5,027 bases of DNA from positions 1 through 5,027 of the forward strand of contig JAAWGY010000211.1 in assembly GCA_022795575.1 (NCBI GenBank), read 5' to 3'. How positions within the stretch are numbered: the stretch's first letter is position 1; every line of letters begins with the position of its first letter. Positions 1 through 4,888 of the stretch are shown here, one piece after another. This DNA comes from Angelakisella sp. Its GTDB lineage: Bacteria > Bacillota > Clostridia > Oscillospirales > Ruminococcaceae. Under the pieces are notes generated by a model that worked only from the letters and a program-made list of their open reading frames with translations, ran no database searches and was not told the origin of the DNA. The position numbers were made by a program, and so were the translations under genes.

Positions 1-61
1 TACAGAAAGTGACCCCCCGCCGGGCAGGCGGTCAAGGTGTGCACATCTTCAGTTACGCACT

Positions 62-129
62 GCCCAAGAAAGGCCACCAAAACCAAAGGCCCACCCCAAC
101 AACCAACCAAAGCACCAAACCAGCAAACC
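62..129 (+). other. T-free, A/C-rich tract upstream of fabD
   Basis: No T occurs in these 68 bases and only eight are G; the rest is A and C, with short CCAA/CAAC/CCAAA units. RNA copied from the + strand here would be C-rich, G-poor and nearly unstructured, which is the composition of Rho utilisation sites. The reverse strand is G/T-rich. The tract lies just upstream of the AT-rich promoter-like island of fabD. The composition is seen directly; any function is inference. No gene is supported in bases 1-182: one frame is open from base 3 to a TAA at 150-152, but its peptide is low-complexity. Confidence 0.6.
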
Positions 130-132
130 TAC
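99..132 (+). repeat. Dispersed A/C-rich repeat, copy 1
   Basis: This 34-base stretch aligns without gaps to 4889-4922 with 27 identical bases (about 79%), including AAACCAGCAA(A/G)CCT. The copies are in the same orientation, one before fabD and one after the MarR gene, about 4.8 kb apart. Part of the similarity may come from shared A/C-rich composition, so common descent is not certain. Confidence 0.45.
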
Positions 133-141
133 CACCCATGA

Positions 142-159
142 GTACGATATAAATATTAC
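142..159 (+). promoter_or_regulatory. Putative fabD promoter -10 region with imperfect palindrome
   Basis: This AT-rich island in GC-rich DNA contains TATAAA at 148-153, one base from the -10 consensus. It would place the transcript start near 160 and give a 5' leader of roughly 20 nt before the fabD ATG. No good -35 box is seen at the right distance. The island is an imperfect palindrome: GTA at 142-144 mirrors TAC at 157-159, and AT at 147-148 mirrors AT at 153-154 around a central TA. A repressor such as a FabT/MarR-type dimer could bind such a site, but it does not match an operator consensus that I can name with certainty. Confidence 0.35.
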
Positions 160-182
160 CACGAGAAAAAGGAGCTTTTGCC

Positions 183-1133
183 ATGAAACTCGCCTTCCTT
201 TACGCCGGCCAGGGCAGCCAGACCCCCGGCATGGGCCGGGACCTCTACGAGGACTGCCCCTCTGTCCGCCCCATCTTCGACCTCCCCGCCGATAAGGTGG
301 GCTTCGACCTTAAGGAGCTTTGCTTCAACAGTACCCCGGAGCAGCTTTCCCAAACCCGCTATACCCAGCCCTGCATGGTGGCCTTTGCCGCCGCAGTAAC
401 CCGCCTCTTCTCCGAGGCCGGCGTCCGCCCCGATTACGCCGCCGGCCTTAGCCTGGGCGAGTACTCCGCCCTCTCCTGCGCCGGCGTCTTTACCCCGGAG
501 CAGGCCGTGGAGATCGCCGCCTTCCGGGGCCGCGCCATGGAGGAGGCCGCCGCCGGCCACCAGAGCAAAATGTCCGCTATCCTGGGCACCACCCGGGAAA
601 AAACCGAAAACGCCTGTGCCGCCGCCCGGTCGGAAACCGGCCTGGTGGCCGAGGTGGCCAACCTTAACTGCGCCGGACAGGTGGTCATCGGCGGCGATAC
701 CCAGGCCGTGGACCGCGCCGCCCAGCTGGCCCTGGAGGCCGGCGCCAAGCGCTGCGTCCCCCTCCAGGTCAGCGGCGCCTTCCACACCAGCCTGATGGCC
801 CCCGCCGGCAAGGCGCTGGCCGATTTCTTCCCCCGCGTCCAGTTCCATCCCATGGAGCTGCCGGTGGTGCTGAACATCGACGCCCAGCCCCATACCCAGG
901 AGCAGGACCTCCCCGAGGTGCTGGTCCGGCAGGTCCAGTCCCCCACCCGGTTCGAGGATACCATCCATTTCCTCCTTGACCATGGGGTGGATACTGTGGT
1001 GGAGATCGGCCCCGGCAAGGTCCTTTCCGGGTTTGTCAAAAAGAGCGGCCCCCTGCCCGAGGGCTTCCGCCTCCTACAGGTGGAAAACCGGGAGAGCATT
1101 GACGCCGCCATCCAGCTGCTGAAAGGAGCGTGA
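183..1133 (+). CDS. fabD: Malonyl-CoA:acyl carrier protein transacylase FabD
   Basis: This cytoplasmic enzyme transfers malonyl from CoA to the phosphopantetheine arm of acyl carrier protein, supplying the two-carbon donor for fatty acid elongation. The 316-residue product is close to the usual length (about 310). The N-terminal AGQGSQ motif at 8-13 supplies the oxyanion-hole Gln10. The nucleophile is Ser90 in GLSLGE (88-93); Leu89 stands where E. coli has His. Arg115 in FRGR binds the malonyl carboxylate, His201 in GAFH is the catalytic base, Gln250 matches the conserved glutamine, and EIGPGK at 274-279 is the usual C-terminal motif. The ATG at 183 follows AGGAG (170-174) by 8 bases. It is the first gene of the fab operon and its stop overlaps or abuts the fabG start. 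Codons end overwhelmingly in C (Gly: 22 of 26 GGC). Confidence 0.97.
   Translation: MKLAFLYAGQGSQTPGMGRDLYEDCPSVRPIFDLPADKVGFDLKELCFNSTPEQLSQTRYTQPCMVAFAAAVTRLFSEAGVRPDYAAGLSLGEYSALSCAGVFTPEQAVEIAAFRGRAMEEAAAGHQSKMSAILGTTREKTENACAAARSETGLVAEVANLNCAGQVVIGGDTQAVDRAAQLALEAGAKRCVPLQVSGAFHTSLMAPAGKALADFFPRVQFHPMELPVVLNIDAQPHTQEQDLPEVLVRQVQSPTRFEDTIHFLLDHGVDTVVEIGPGKVLSGFVKKSGPLPEGFRLLQVENRESIDAAIQLLKGA
1122..1128 (+). promoter_or_regulatory. fabG ribosome binding site that decides the start
   Basis: AAAGGAG sits inside the end of fabD. It ends one base before a GTG at 1130-1132 (which overlaps the fabD stop as GTGA), too close for normal initiation, and ten bases before a second in-frame GTG at 1139-1141. 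The latter spacing is close to the 8 bases used by fabD, fabF and fabZ, so the second GTG is the better start. Confidence 0.6.
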
Positions 1134-1138
1134 ACCCT

Positions 1139-1888
1139 GTGGAAAAGGAGCTTGCCGGAAAAACAGCCCTGGTGACAGGGGGGAGCCGGGGCATCGGCCG
1201 GGCCATCTGCCTGGAGCTGGCCGCCCATGGCGCCAACATCGCCTTTTGCTGCCCCGCTGGGGAGGAGCTGACCCTGGATACCGCCGGGGACTGCCGCGCC
1301 ATAGGGGTGGAGGCCCAGTGCTTCCGGGCCGATATCTCCCGGGAGGAGGAGTGCCAGGAGCTGTTCCGCCAGGTGGAGGAGCGGTTTGGCCGGGTGGATA
1401 TCCTGGTGAACAACGCCGGCATCACCCGGGACGGCCTGCTGCTGCGGATGAAGTCGGAGGACCTGGACCGGGTGCTGTCCGTGAACCTGAAGGGCGCCTT
1501 TTACTGCATGAAGCTGGCCGCCCGCACCATGGCAAAGGCCCGCTGGGGGCGCATCATCAACATGAGCAGCATTGTGGGTGTCCACGGCAACGCCGGCCAG
1601 GTCAACTACGCCGCCAGCAAGGCGGGGCTTATCGGCATGACCAAGTCCCTGGCCAAGGAGCTGGCCAGCCGCGGGGTGACGGTAAACGCCATCGCCCCCG
1701 GATTTATCCAAACCGATATGACCGCCGTCCTGCCGGAGAAGGTCCGGGAGGCCATGCTAAGCTCCATCCCCCTGGGGCGGTTGGGCCAGCCGGAGGAGGT
1801 AGCCCGGGTAGCCGCCTTTTTGGCCGGCCCCGGCGGCGACTACCTCACCGGCCAGGTGTTCGGTGTAGACGGGGGCATGGGGATCTGA
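1139..1888 (+). CDS. fabG: 3-oxoacyl-[acyl-carrier-protein] reductase FabG
   Basis: This classical short-chain dehydrogenase/reductase reduces 3-ketoacyl-ACP to 3-hydroxyacyl-ACP, normally with NADPH, as a cytoplasmic tetramer. From the GTG at 1139 the product has 249 residues, against 244-248 for typical FabG. The Rossmann motif TGGSRGIG is at 13-20, with Arg17 typical of NADPH users. NNAG is at 91-94 and the catalytic set is Asn116, Ser144, Tyr157 and Lys161, with the Ser-Tyr spacing of 13 and YxxxK of E. coli FabG. NAGITRDGLLLRM and the C-terminal VDGGM also match the family. No ATG start is available. If the GTG at 1130 were used the protein would be three residues longer and overlap fabD by four bases. 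Being second in a fab operon makes the FabG role secure over other SDR reductases. Confidence 0.95.
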   Translation: MEKELAGKTALVTGGSRGIGRAICLELAAHGANIAFCCPAGEELTLDTAGDCRAIGVEAQCFRADISREEECQELFRQVEERFGRVDILVNNAGITRDGLLLRMKSEDLDRVLSVNLKGAFYCMKLAARTMAKARWGRIINMSSIVGVHGNAGQVNYAASKAGLIGMTKSLAKELASRGVTVNAIAPGFIQTDMTAVLPEKVREAMLSSIPLGRLGQPEEVARVAAFLAGPGGDYLTGQVFGVDGGMGI

Positions 1889-1894
1889 TAGAAT

Positions 1895-1917
1895 CTCCCG
1901 CCGACAGCGGGCGGGGA
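1895..1917 (+). other. Hairpin in the fabG-fabF gap
   Basis: The 48-base gap between fabG and fabF holds CCCGCC (1897-1902) able to pair with GGCGGG (1910-1915) around a 7-base loop. No T-run follows, so it is not an intrinsic terminator. The fabF ribosome binding site AAGGAG begins about ten bases downstream. It could protect or tune the mRNA segments on either side. This gap is the widest within the operon. Confidence 0.4.
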
Positions 1918-1936
1918 CAGAAAAGGAGTCTGTAAC

Positions 1937-3172
1937 ATGAAGCGCAGAGTGGTCATCACCGGCATGGGGGCCGTCACCCCCATCGGCAACGATTTACAGC
2001 AGAGCTGGCAGGGGGTGCGGTCCGGCAGATGCGGCATCGCCCCCATTACCGCCTACGACACCAGCGGCCGCAAGGTAAAGGTGGGGGGCGAGGTGAAGGA
2101 CCTGGACGTCACCAGCCTGATCCCCAAGGCGGAGGCCCGGCGGATGGCCCGCTTCACCCAGCTGGGGGTTATCGCCGCCGAGGAGGCCTTCCGCCAAAGC
2201 GGCATCACCCCGGAGAACACCGACCCCAACCGCTGCGGGGTGCTGGTATCCACCGGCATCGGCGGCCTGCCCATCATCGAGGAGGAGTACACCCGGGGCA
2301 AGGAGAAGGGCTGGGACCGGGTATCCCCCCTCTTCATCCCCATGTGCATCACCAACATGGTGGCGGGCACCATCGCCATCCGGCTGGGGCTTAAGGGGAT
2401 GTGCAGCTGTGTGGTATCGGCCTGCGCCAGCGGCAGCAACGCGGTGGGGGACGCCTTCCGGCAGATCCGGGACGGCTACGCCGACGCCATGGTCTGCGGC
2501 GGGGCGGAGTCCGCGGCCACCCCCCTGGCGGTGGGGGGCTTTACCTCCATGAAGGCCCTTTGCGAGAGCGAGGACCCCAGCCGGGCCTCCATCCCCTTTG
2601 ACAAGGAGCGCAGCGGCTTTGTGATGGGGGAGGGGGCCGGTATCCTGGTGCTGGAGGAGCTGGAGCACGCCAAGGCCCGGGGGGCGGTTATCCTGGGGGA
2701 GGTGCTGGGGTACGGCGCCACCTGCGACGCCTACCACATCACTGCCCCGGCCCCTGGCGGGGAGGGGGCGGCGCGGTGTATGCGGGAGGCCATTGCCGAT
2801 GCCGGCCTGACGCCGGGGGAAATTGGCTACATCAACGCCCACGGCACCAGCACCCCCATGAACGACCGGACCGAGACCCAGGCCATCCGCGCCGTCTTTG
2901 GGGAGGCGGCGCCGCCCACCAGCTCCACCAAATCGATGACGGGGCACCTGTTAGGGGCCAGCGGGGCGGTGGAGGCCATCTTTACCGCTATGGCGCTGCG
3001 GGACGGGTTTTTGCCGGCCACCATCAACTACCAGGTACCGGATCCGGAGTGCGACCTGGACATCATCCCCAACACGGGGCGGCAGGCGGAGATTCGGGCG
3101 GCGATGAGCAACTCCCTGGGGTTTGGGGGGCACAACGTCAGCCTGGTATTTGGGAAGTACAAGGAGGGCTAA
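1937..3172 (+). CDS. fabF: 3-oxoacyl-[acyl-carrier-protein] synthase II FabF
   Basis: This condensing enzyme elongates acyl-ACP with malonyl-ACP, releasing CO2 and giving 3-ketoacyl-ACP. The 411-residue product matches the standard FabF length. The N-terminal VVITGMGAVTPIGN is the thiolase-fold opening. The catalytic triad is Cys163 in SACASGSNA, His302 in NAHGTSTPMND and His337 in KSMTGHLLGASGA, with Lys332 just before it. The C-terminal GFGGHN at 395-400 carries the conserved gatekeeper phenylalanine (GFGGTN or GFGGHN in the family). The Cys-His-His triad separates it from the FabH class, which uses Cys-His-Asn. ATG at 1937 follows GGAG by 8 bases. It lies 48 bases after fabG and 3 bases before fabZ. 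In many Firmicutes accB lies between fabF and fabZ; here it is missing. Confidence 0.97.
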   Translation: MKRRVVITGMGAVTPIGNDLQQSWQGVRSGRCGIAPITAYDTSGRKVKVGGEVKDLDVTSLIPKAEARRMARFTQLGVIAAEEAFRQSGITPENTDPNRCGVLVSTGIGGLPIIEEEYTRGKEKGWDRVSPLFIPMCITNMVAGTIAIRLGLKGMCSCVVSACASGSNAVGDAFRQIRDGYADAMVCGGAESAATPLAVGGFTSMKALCESEDPSRASIPFDKERSGFVMGEGAGILVLEELEHAKARGAVILGEVLGYGATCDAYHITAPAPGGEGAARCMREAIADAGLTPGEIGYINAHGTSTPMNDRTETQAIRAVFGEAAPPTSSTKSMTGHLLGASGAVEAIFTAMALRDGFLPATINYQVPDPECDLDIIPNTGRQAEIRAAMSNSLGFGGHNVSLVFGKYKEG

Positions 3173-3175
3173 GGG

Positions 3176-3613
3176 ATGGCGGAATTAGACTGCAACCAGA
3201 TCCAGGAGATACTGCCCCACCGGTGGCCGTTTCTGCTGGTGGACCGGATCACCGACTTTGAGCCGGGGCAGTGGGCCAAGGGGATCAAGTGCGTCAGTGT
3301 AAACGAGCCGTTTTTTTGCGGGCACTTTCCGCAGTACCATGTGATGCCGGGGGTGCTGATTATTGAGGCGCTGGCACAGGTGGGGGCGATTGCGGCGCTT
3401 TCCAAGCCGGAGAACAAGGGGAAGATCGCGTTTTTTGGGGGGATCAAGGAGGCGCGGTTCCGGGAGCAGGTGCGGCCGGGGGACGTGCTGGAGCTTAGCT
3501 GTACGCTGGTGAAGTCTCACGGGCCGGTGGGCATTGGGGAGGGGATTGCGACGGTAAACGGCAAGACGGCGGCAAAAGCGACGCTGACCTTTGCCATTGG
3601 CGGGGCAAAATAG
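3176..3613 (+). CDS. fabZ: 3-hydroxyacyl-[acyl-carrier-protein] dehydratase FabZ
   Basis: This hot-dog-fold dehydratase removes water from 3-hydroxyacyl-ACP to give trans-2-enoyl-ACP, which an enoyl reductase outside this window must reduce. The 145-residue product has the usual size. LPHRWPFLLVDR at 13-24 is the typical N-terminal motif. Catalytic His50 lies in CGHFP and Glu64 in LIIEALAQVG. Residues 53-59 read QYHVMPG, with His55 where a proline is common in FabZ. ATG at 3176 lies 3 bases after the fabF stop; its ribosome binding site AAGGAGG (3161-3167) is inside fabF, so translation is probably coupled. Synonymous sites favour G strongly (Gly: 13 of 16 GGG; Pro: 8 of 9 CCG), unlike fabD. 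It is the last gene of the operon; no acc genes follow. Confidence 0.96.
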   Translation: MAELDCNQIQEILPHRWPFLLVDRITDFEPGQWAKGIKCVSVNEPFFCGHFPQYHVMPGVLIIEALAQVGAIAALSKPENKGKIAFFGGIKEARFREQVRPGDVLELSCTLVKSHGPVGIGEGIATVNGKTAAKATLTFAIGGAK

Positions 3614-3659
3614 AGCAAACCTGGCCCAACCATGCCCGAAGGGCGCCAAAAGTTTCGGT

Positions 3660-3717
3660 CAAGCCTTTTCAAAGGCTTGCAGGTCCAGGGCAGCGCCCTG
3701 GTCGCTCCCGCAGGAGC
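3660..3717. repeat. Array of three consecutive perfect hairpins
   Basis: Three inverted repeats follow one another with gaps of 5 and 2 bases: CAAGCCTT/AAGGCTTG (3660-3679, loop TTCA), CCAGGGC/GCCCTGG (3685-3701, loop AGC) and GCTCC/GGAGC (3704-3717, loop CGCA). It starts 46 bases after the fabZ stop. None has a T-run after it, so classical intrinsic termination is not supported, but the array could block 3' exonucleases at the end of the fab mRNA. The layout resembles intergenic repeats common in gut Clostridia; that likeness is from memory. Confidence 0.6.
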
Positions 3718-3769
3718 AAAAGGCCCCGGGACGTTGGGGTTGAGGCGGGGCTTGGGCCAAGGGGAGCGG

Positions 3770-3878
3770 CCCCTACGGGGGAACCCCTCCGTCGCCTGCG
3801 GTCGACACCTCCCCTTTCAGGGGAGGCACGGCCTAAGAGCCGCCTACGGCGGTTGGCCGTGGGGCTGCTTTGCAGCCC
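3770..3878. repeat. Second hairpin block (putative intergenic repeat)
   Basis: Four inverted repeats are visible: CCCC/GGGG around TAC at 3770-3780, CCTCCCCT/AGGGGAGG around TTC at 3808-3826, GCCGCC/GGCGGT around TAC at 3839-3853, and GGGCTGC/GCAGCCC around TTT at 3862-3878. Three-base loops and perfect arms suggest maintained secondary structure in either strand. The middle unit, CACCTCCCCTTTCAGGGG, resembles a repeat often met in intergenic DNA of gut Firmicutes. No protein is implied. Confidence 0.55.
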
Positions 3879-4060
3879 TTTGGAGGAACGATTTACGGCG
3901 GGGTATGTACCAAAGAACACGGGCCCTGCCGTTCTATCAGGCCGTCAGGCCGCGGTCCAAAAACAGCGGCGTGGTGGTGAGGCTGGGGCCAATCGCAGGT
4001 TTCCTCCCGACTGGCCAGGAAGCGCAAACCGCGGCCGGGGTTAGGAGTAGCCGCTATCTC

Positions 4061-4102
4061 CCCAAAACAGCCCGCCGGCGAAGCTGGCGGGCGCATTTTG
4101 GG
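4061..4102. terminator. Possible bidirectional terminator hairpin
   Basis: GCCCGCCGGC (4070-4079) pairs with GCTGGCGGGC (4083-4092) as a 10-bp stem with one G-U pair and a GAA loop. Outside it CCCAAAA (4061-4067) pairs with TTTTGGG (4096-4102). The A-run on one side and T-run on the other give a U-tract on both strands. The T-run is only four long, so termination may be weak. It could stop read-through from the fab operon, about 450 bases upstream, before the MarR promoter. Confidence 0.4.
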
Positions 4103-4175
4103 ACCACCGGCCTAAAACCCCCTCCGTCCCCACCCCCGGCCAACCCAAAGGCACAGCCGTCAAACCATCCGCCGC

Positions 4176-4204
4176 TTGTTTAACCTGTCCTTTTGTAGTA
4201 TAAT
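4176..4204 (+). promoter_or_regulatory. Promoter of the MarR gene leader
   Basis: TTGTTT at 4176-4181 and a perfect TATAAT at 4199-4204 are separated by 17 bases, the ideal sigma-A spacing. The -35 matches consensus in its first three bases. The start of transcription should lie near 4210-4212, leaving about 180 nt before the MarR ATG. The -10 lies in an imperfect palindrome, TTT..AG..TA..CT..AAA, at 4192-4211, a possible operator. Confidence 0.7.
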
Positions 4205-4270
4205 CTGTAAAAAGCCCGCCAACAAACACCGGCCAAATCTTCGCCATCCACCCAACAGCTCCAGCTGAAT

Positions 4271-4338
4271 GCCCCTTTTCCCCGTGGGTGCGGCAGGGTA
4301 AACGCTTCCCCTGCCCCGCGCTGCGGGGAGAAAGGGGC
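4271..4338 (+). promoter_or_regulatory. Structured leader RNA element upstream of MarR gene
   Basis: Bases 4271-4284 pair with 4324-4338 in a 14-bp stem broken only by a bulged G at 4330. Inside it GGCAGGG (4292-4298) pairs with CCCTGCC (4309-4315) around a 10-base loop. The element lies between the promoter and an intrinsic terminator. I recognise no known riboswitch, T-box, tmRNA, SRP or RNase P signature. It may be part of an attenuator or of a small RNA ending at the terminator. Confidence 0.5.
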
Positions 4339-4349
4339 GCTTTGCTGTA

Positions 4350-4376
4350 GGACAGCCCGGCCTGTCCGTTTTTCTT
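4350..4376 (+). terminator. Intrinsic terminator in the MarR leader
   Basis: GGACAG (4350-4355) and CTGTCC (4362-4367) form a 6-bp stem with a CCCGGC loop, followed by GTTTTTCTT (4368-4376). It lies downstream of the MarR promoter and ends six bases before the ribosome binding site GGAGG (4382-4386), so transcripts must read through it to express the gene. A competing small hairpin, CTGT (4345-4348) with ACAG (4352-4355), would occupy the terminator's 5' arm. Confidence 0.65.
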
Positions 4377-4392
4377 CATATGGAGGCTTATT

Positions 4393-4863
4393 ATGCTGGA
4401 ACGCTTATTTGACGAAGTTTATACCAAGTTCAAGCTAAATTTTTACCGCAGCATCTTCAAGCGCTTTGAGGAGCGCGAGGCAACGCTGACGGTGGTGGAA
4501 ACCTTTTGCGTAGAGACCATCTATGCCATGGGCCGCCCCACCATCAACCAATTTGCCCAGTACCTGCAAATCAGCCAGGCCAACGCCGCCTATAAGGTGG
4601 CAAGCCTGATTAAGAAGGGGTACATCACCAAGGAGCGTAGCCAGCAGGATAAGCGGGAATACCATCTTTCCGTTACCGAGAAGTTTCTGGATTACTACGA
4701 CATCTCCTACAGCTACGTCAAGGAGGTGGTGGCCCGGCTCCGGGAGCGGTTCCCACCGGAGGAGGTGGCGCGGATCGAGGCGGTGCTGGAGGTGATCTCC
4801 CGGGAGCTGATGCCGGAGACCTGCGGGCTGGAGGTGGGGGTGGCGGGGCGGCAGGGGGGTTAG
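4393..4863 (+). CDS. MarR-family transcriptional regulator (possible FabT-like)
   Basis: The 156-residue product has the MarR winged-helix plan. A leading dimerisation helix spans about 1-28, helices 33-47 lead into the helix-turn-helix at about 49-76 (PTINQFAQYLQISQANAAYK, then SLIKKGYI), and the wing at 78-95 holds RSQQDKREYHLSVTEK with the family's Asp86 and Arg88. A C-terminal helical region from about 97 completes the dimer interface; the last dozen residues are Gly-rich. MarR proteins bind palindromic DNA as dimers, usually to repress. Placement next to fab genes suggests a FabT-like control of fatty acid synthesis, but it lies downstream with its own promoter, so this is inference. ATG at 4393 follows GGAGG by 6 bases. 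Codons shift from C-ended to G-ended toward the 3' end. Confidence 0.85.
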   Translation: MLERLFDEVYTKFKLNFYRSIFKRFEEREATLTVVETFCVETIYAMGRPTINQFAQYLQISQANAAYKVASLIKKGYITKERSQQDKREYHLSVTEKFLDYYDISYSYVKEVVARLRERFPPEEVARIEAVLEVISRELMPETCGLEVGVAGRQGG

Positions 4864-4871
4864 GCGGGGGG
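4836..4871 (+). other. G-quadruplex motif across the MarR stop codon
   Basis: Four G-runs of 5, 4, 6 and 6 (4836-4840, 4845-4848, 4854-4859, 4866-4871) are separated by loops of 4, 5 and 6 bases. This meets the usual rule for a stable quadruplex with four tetrads. It is on the sense strand, so both DNA and mRNA could fold. The TAG stop (4861-4863) lies in the third loop. Confidence 0.65.
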
Positions 4872-4888
4872 CAAAATGCGCCTGTCGC

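Larger units (their letters stand above)
3614..4175. other. Gene-free, hairpin-rich spacer
   Basis: I find no supportable gene here. The open frame at 3632-4183 has no ribosome binding site, runs through several perfect hairpins and gives a low-complexity Arg/Pro/Gly-rich peptide. The stretch is a chain of short inverted repeats, listed separately, resembling dispersed intergenic repeats of high-GC gut Clostridia. No tRNA or rRNA signature is seen. Bases 3879-4060 have little clear structure apart from a short direct repeat CAGGCCGTCAGGCCG near 3939 and a weak GGTTTCCT/AGGAA inverted repeat near 3998-4030. Confidence 0.6.

Noticed and set aside
11..33. Hairpin CCGCC/GGCGG near the left edge as a terminator
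   Set aside because: Short stem with no T-run after it.
3..152. Open frame running in from the left edge, possible end of an upstream gene
   Set aside because: The translated end is Pro/Thr/Asn-rich low complexity over the T-free tract and matches no fab protein C-terminus I know.
434..1711. 425-codon open frame on the - strand across fabD and fabG
   Set aside because: It is a mirror of two genes with intact catalytic motifs on the + strand; the product has no recognisable family and odd composition.
1994..2947. 317-codon open frame on the - strand within fabF
   Set aside because: Antisense shadow of a complete FabF; Gly/His/Pro-rich with no domain.
3890..4050. tRNA gene in the spacer
   Set aside because: No GTTCRA-type T-loop, no cloverleaf arms and no acceptor stem could be drawn.
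3632..4183. 183-codon open frame on the + strand after fabZ
   Set aside because: No ribosome binding site, Arg/Pro/Gly-rich low-complexity product, and it runs through several perfect hairpins; long open frames arise by chance in such GC-rich DNA.
4271..4376. T-box, 6S RNA or other known RNA class in the MarR leader
   Set aside because: The T-box sequence motif is absent and the transcript ends do not pair as in 6S RNA; kept only as an unknown structured leader.
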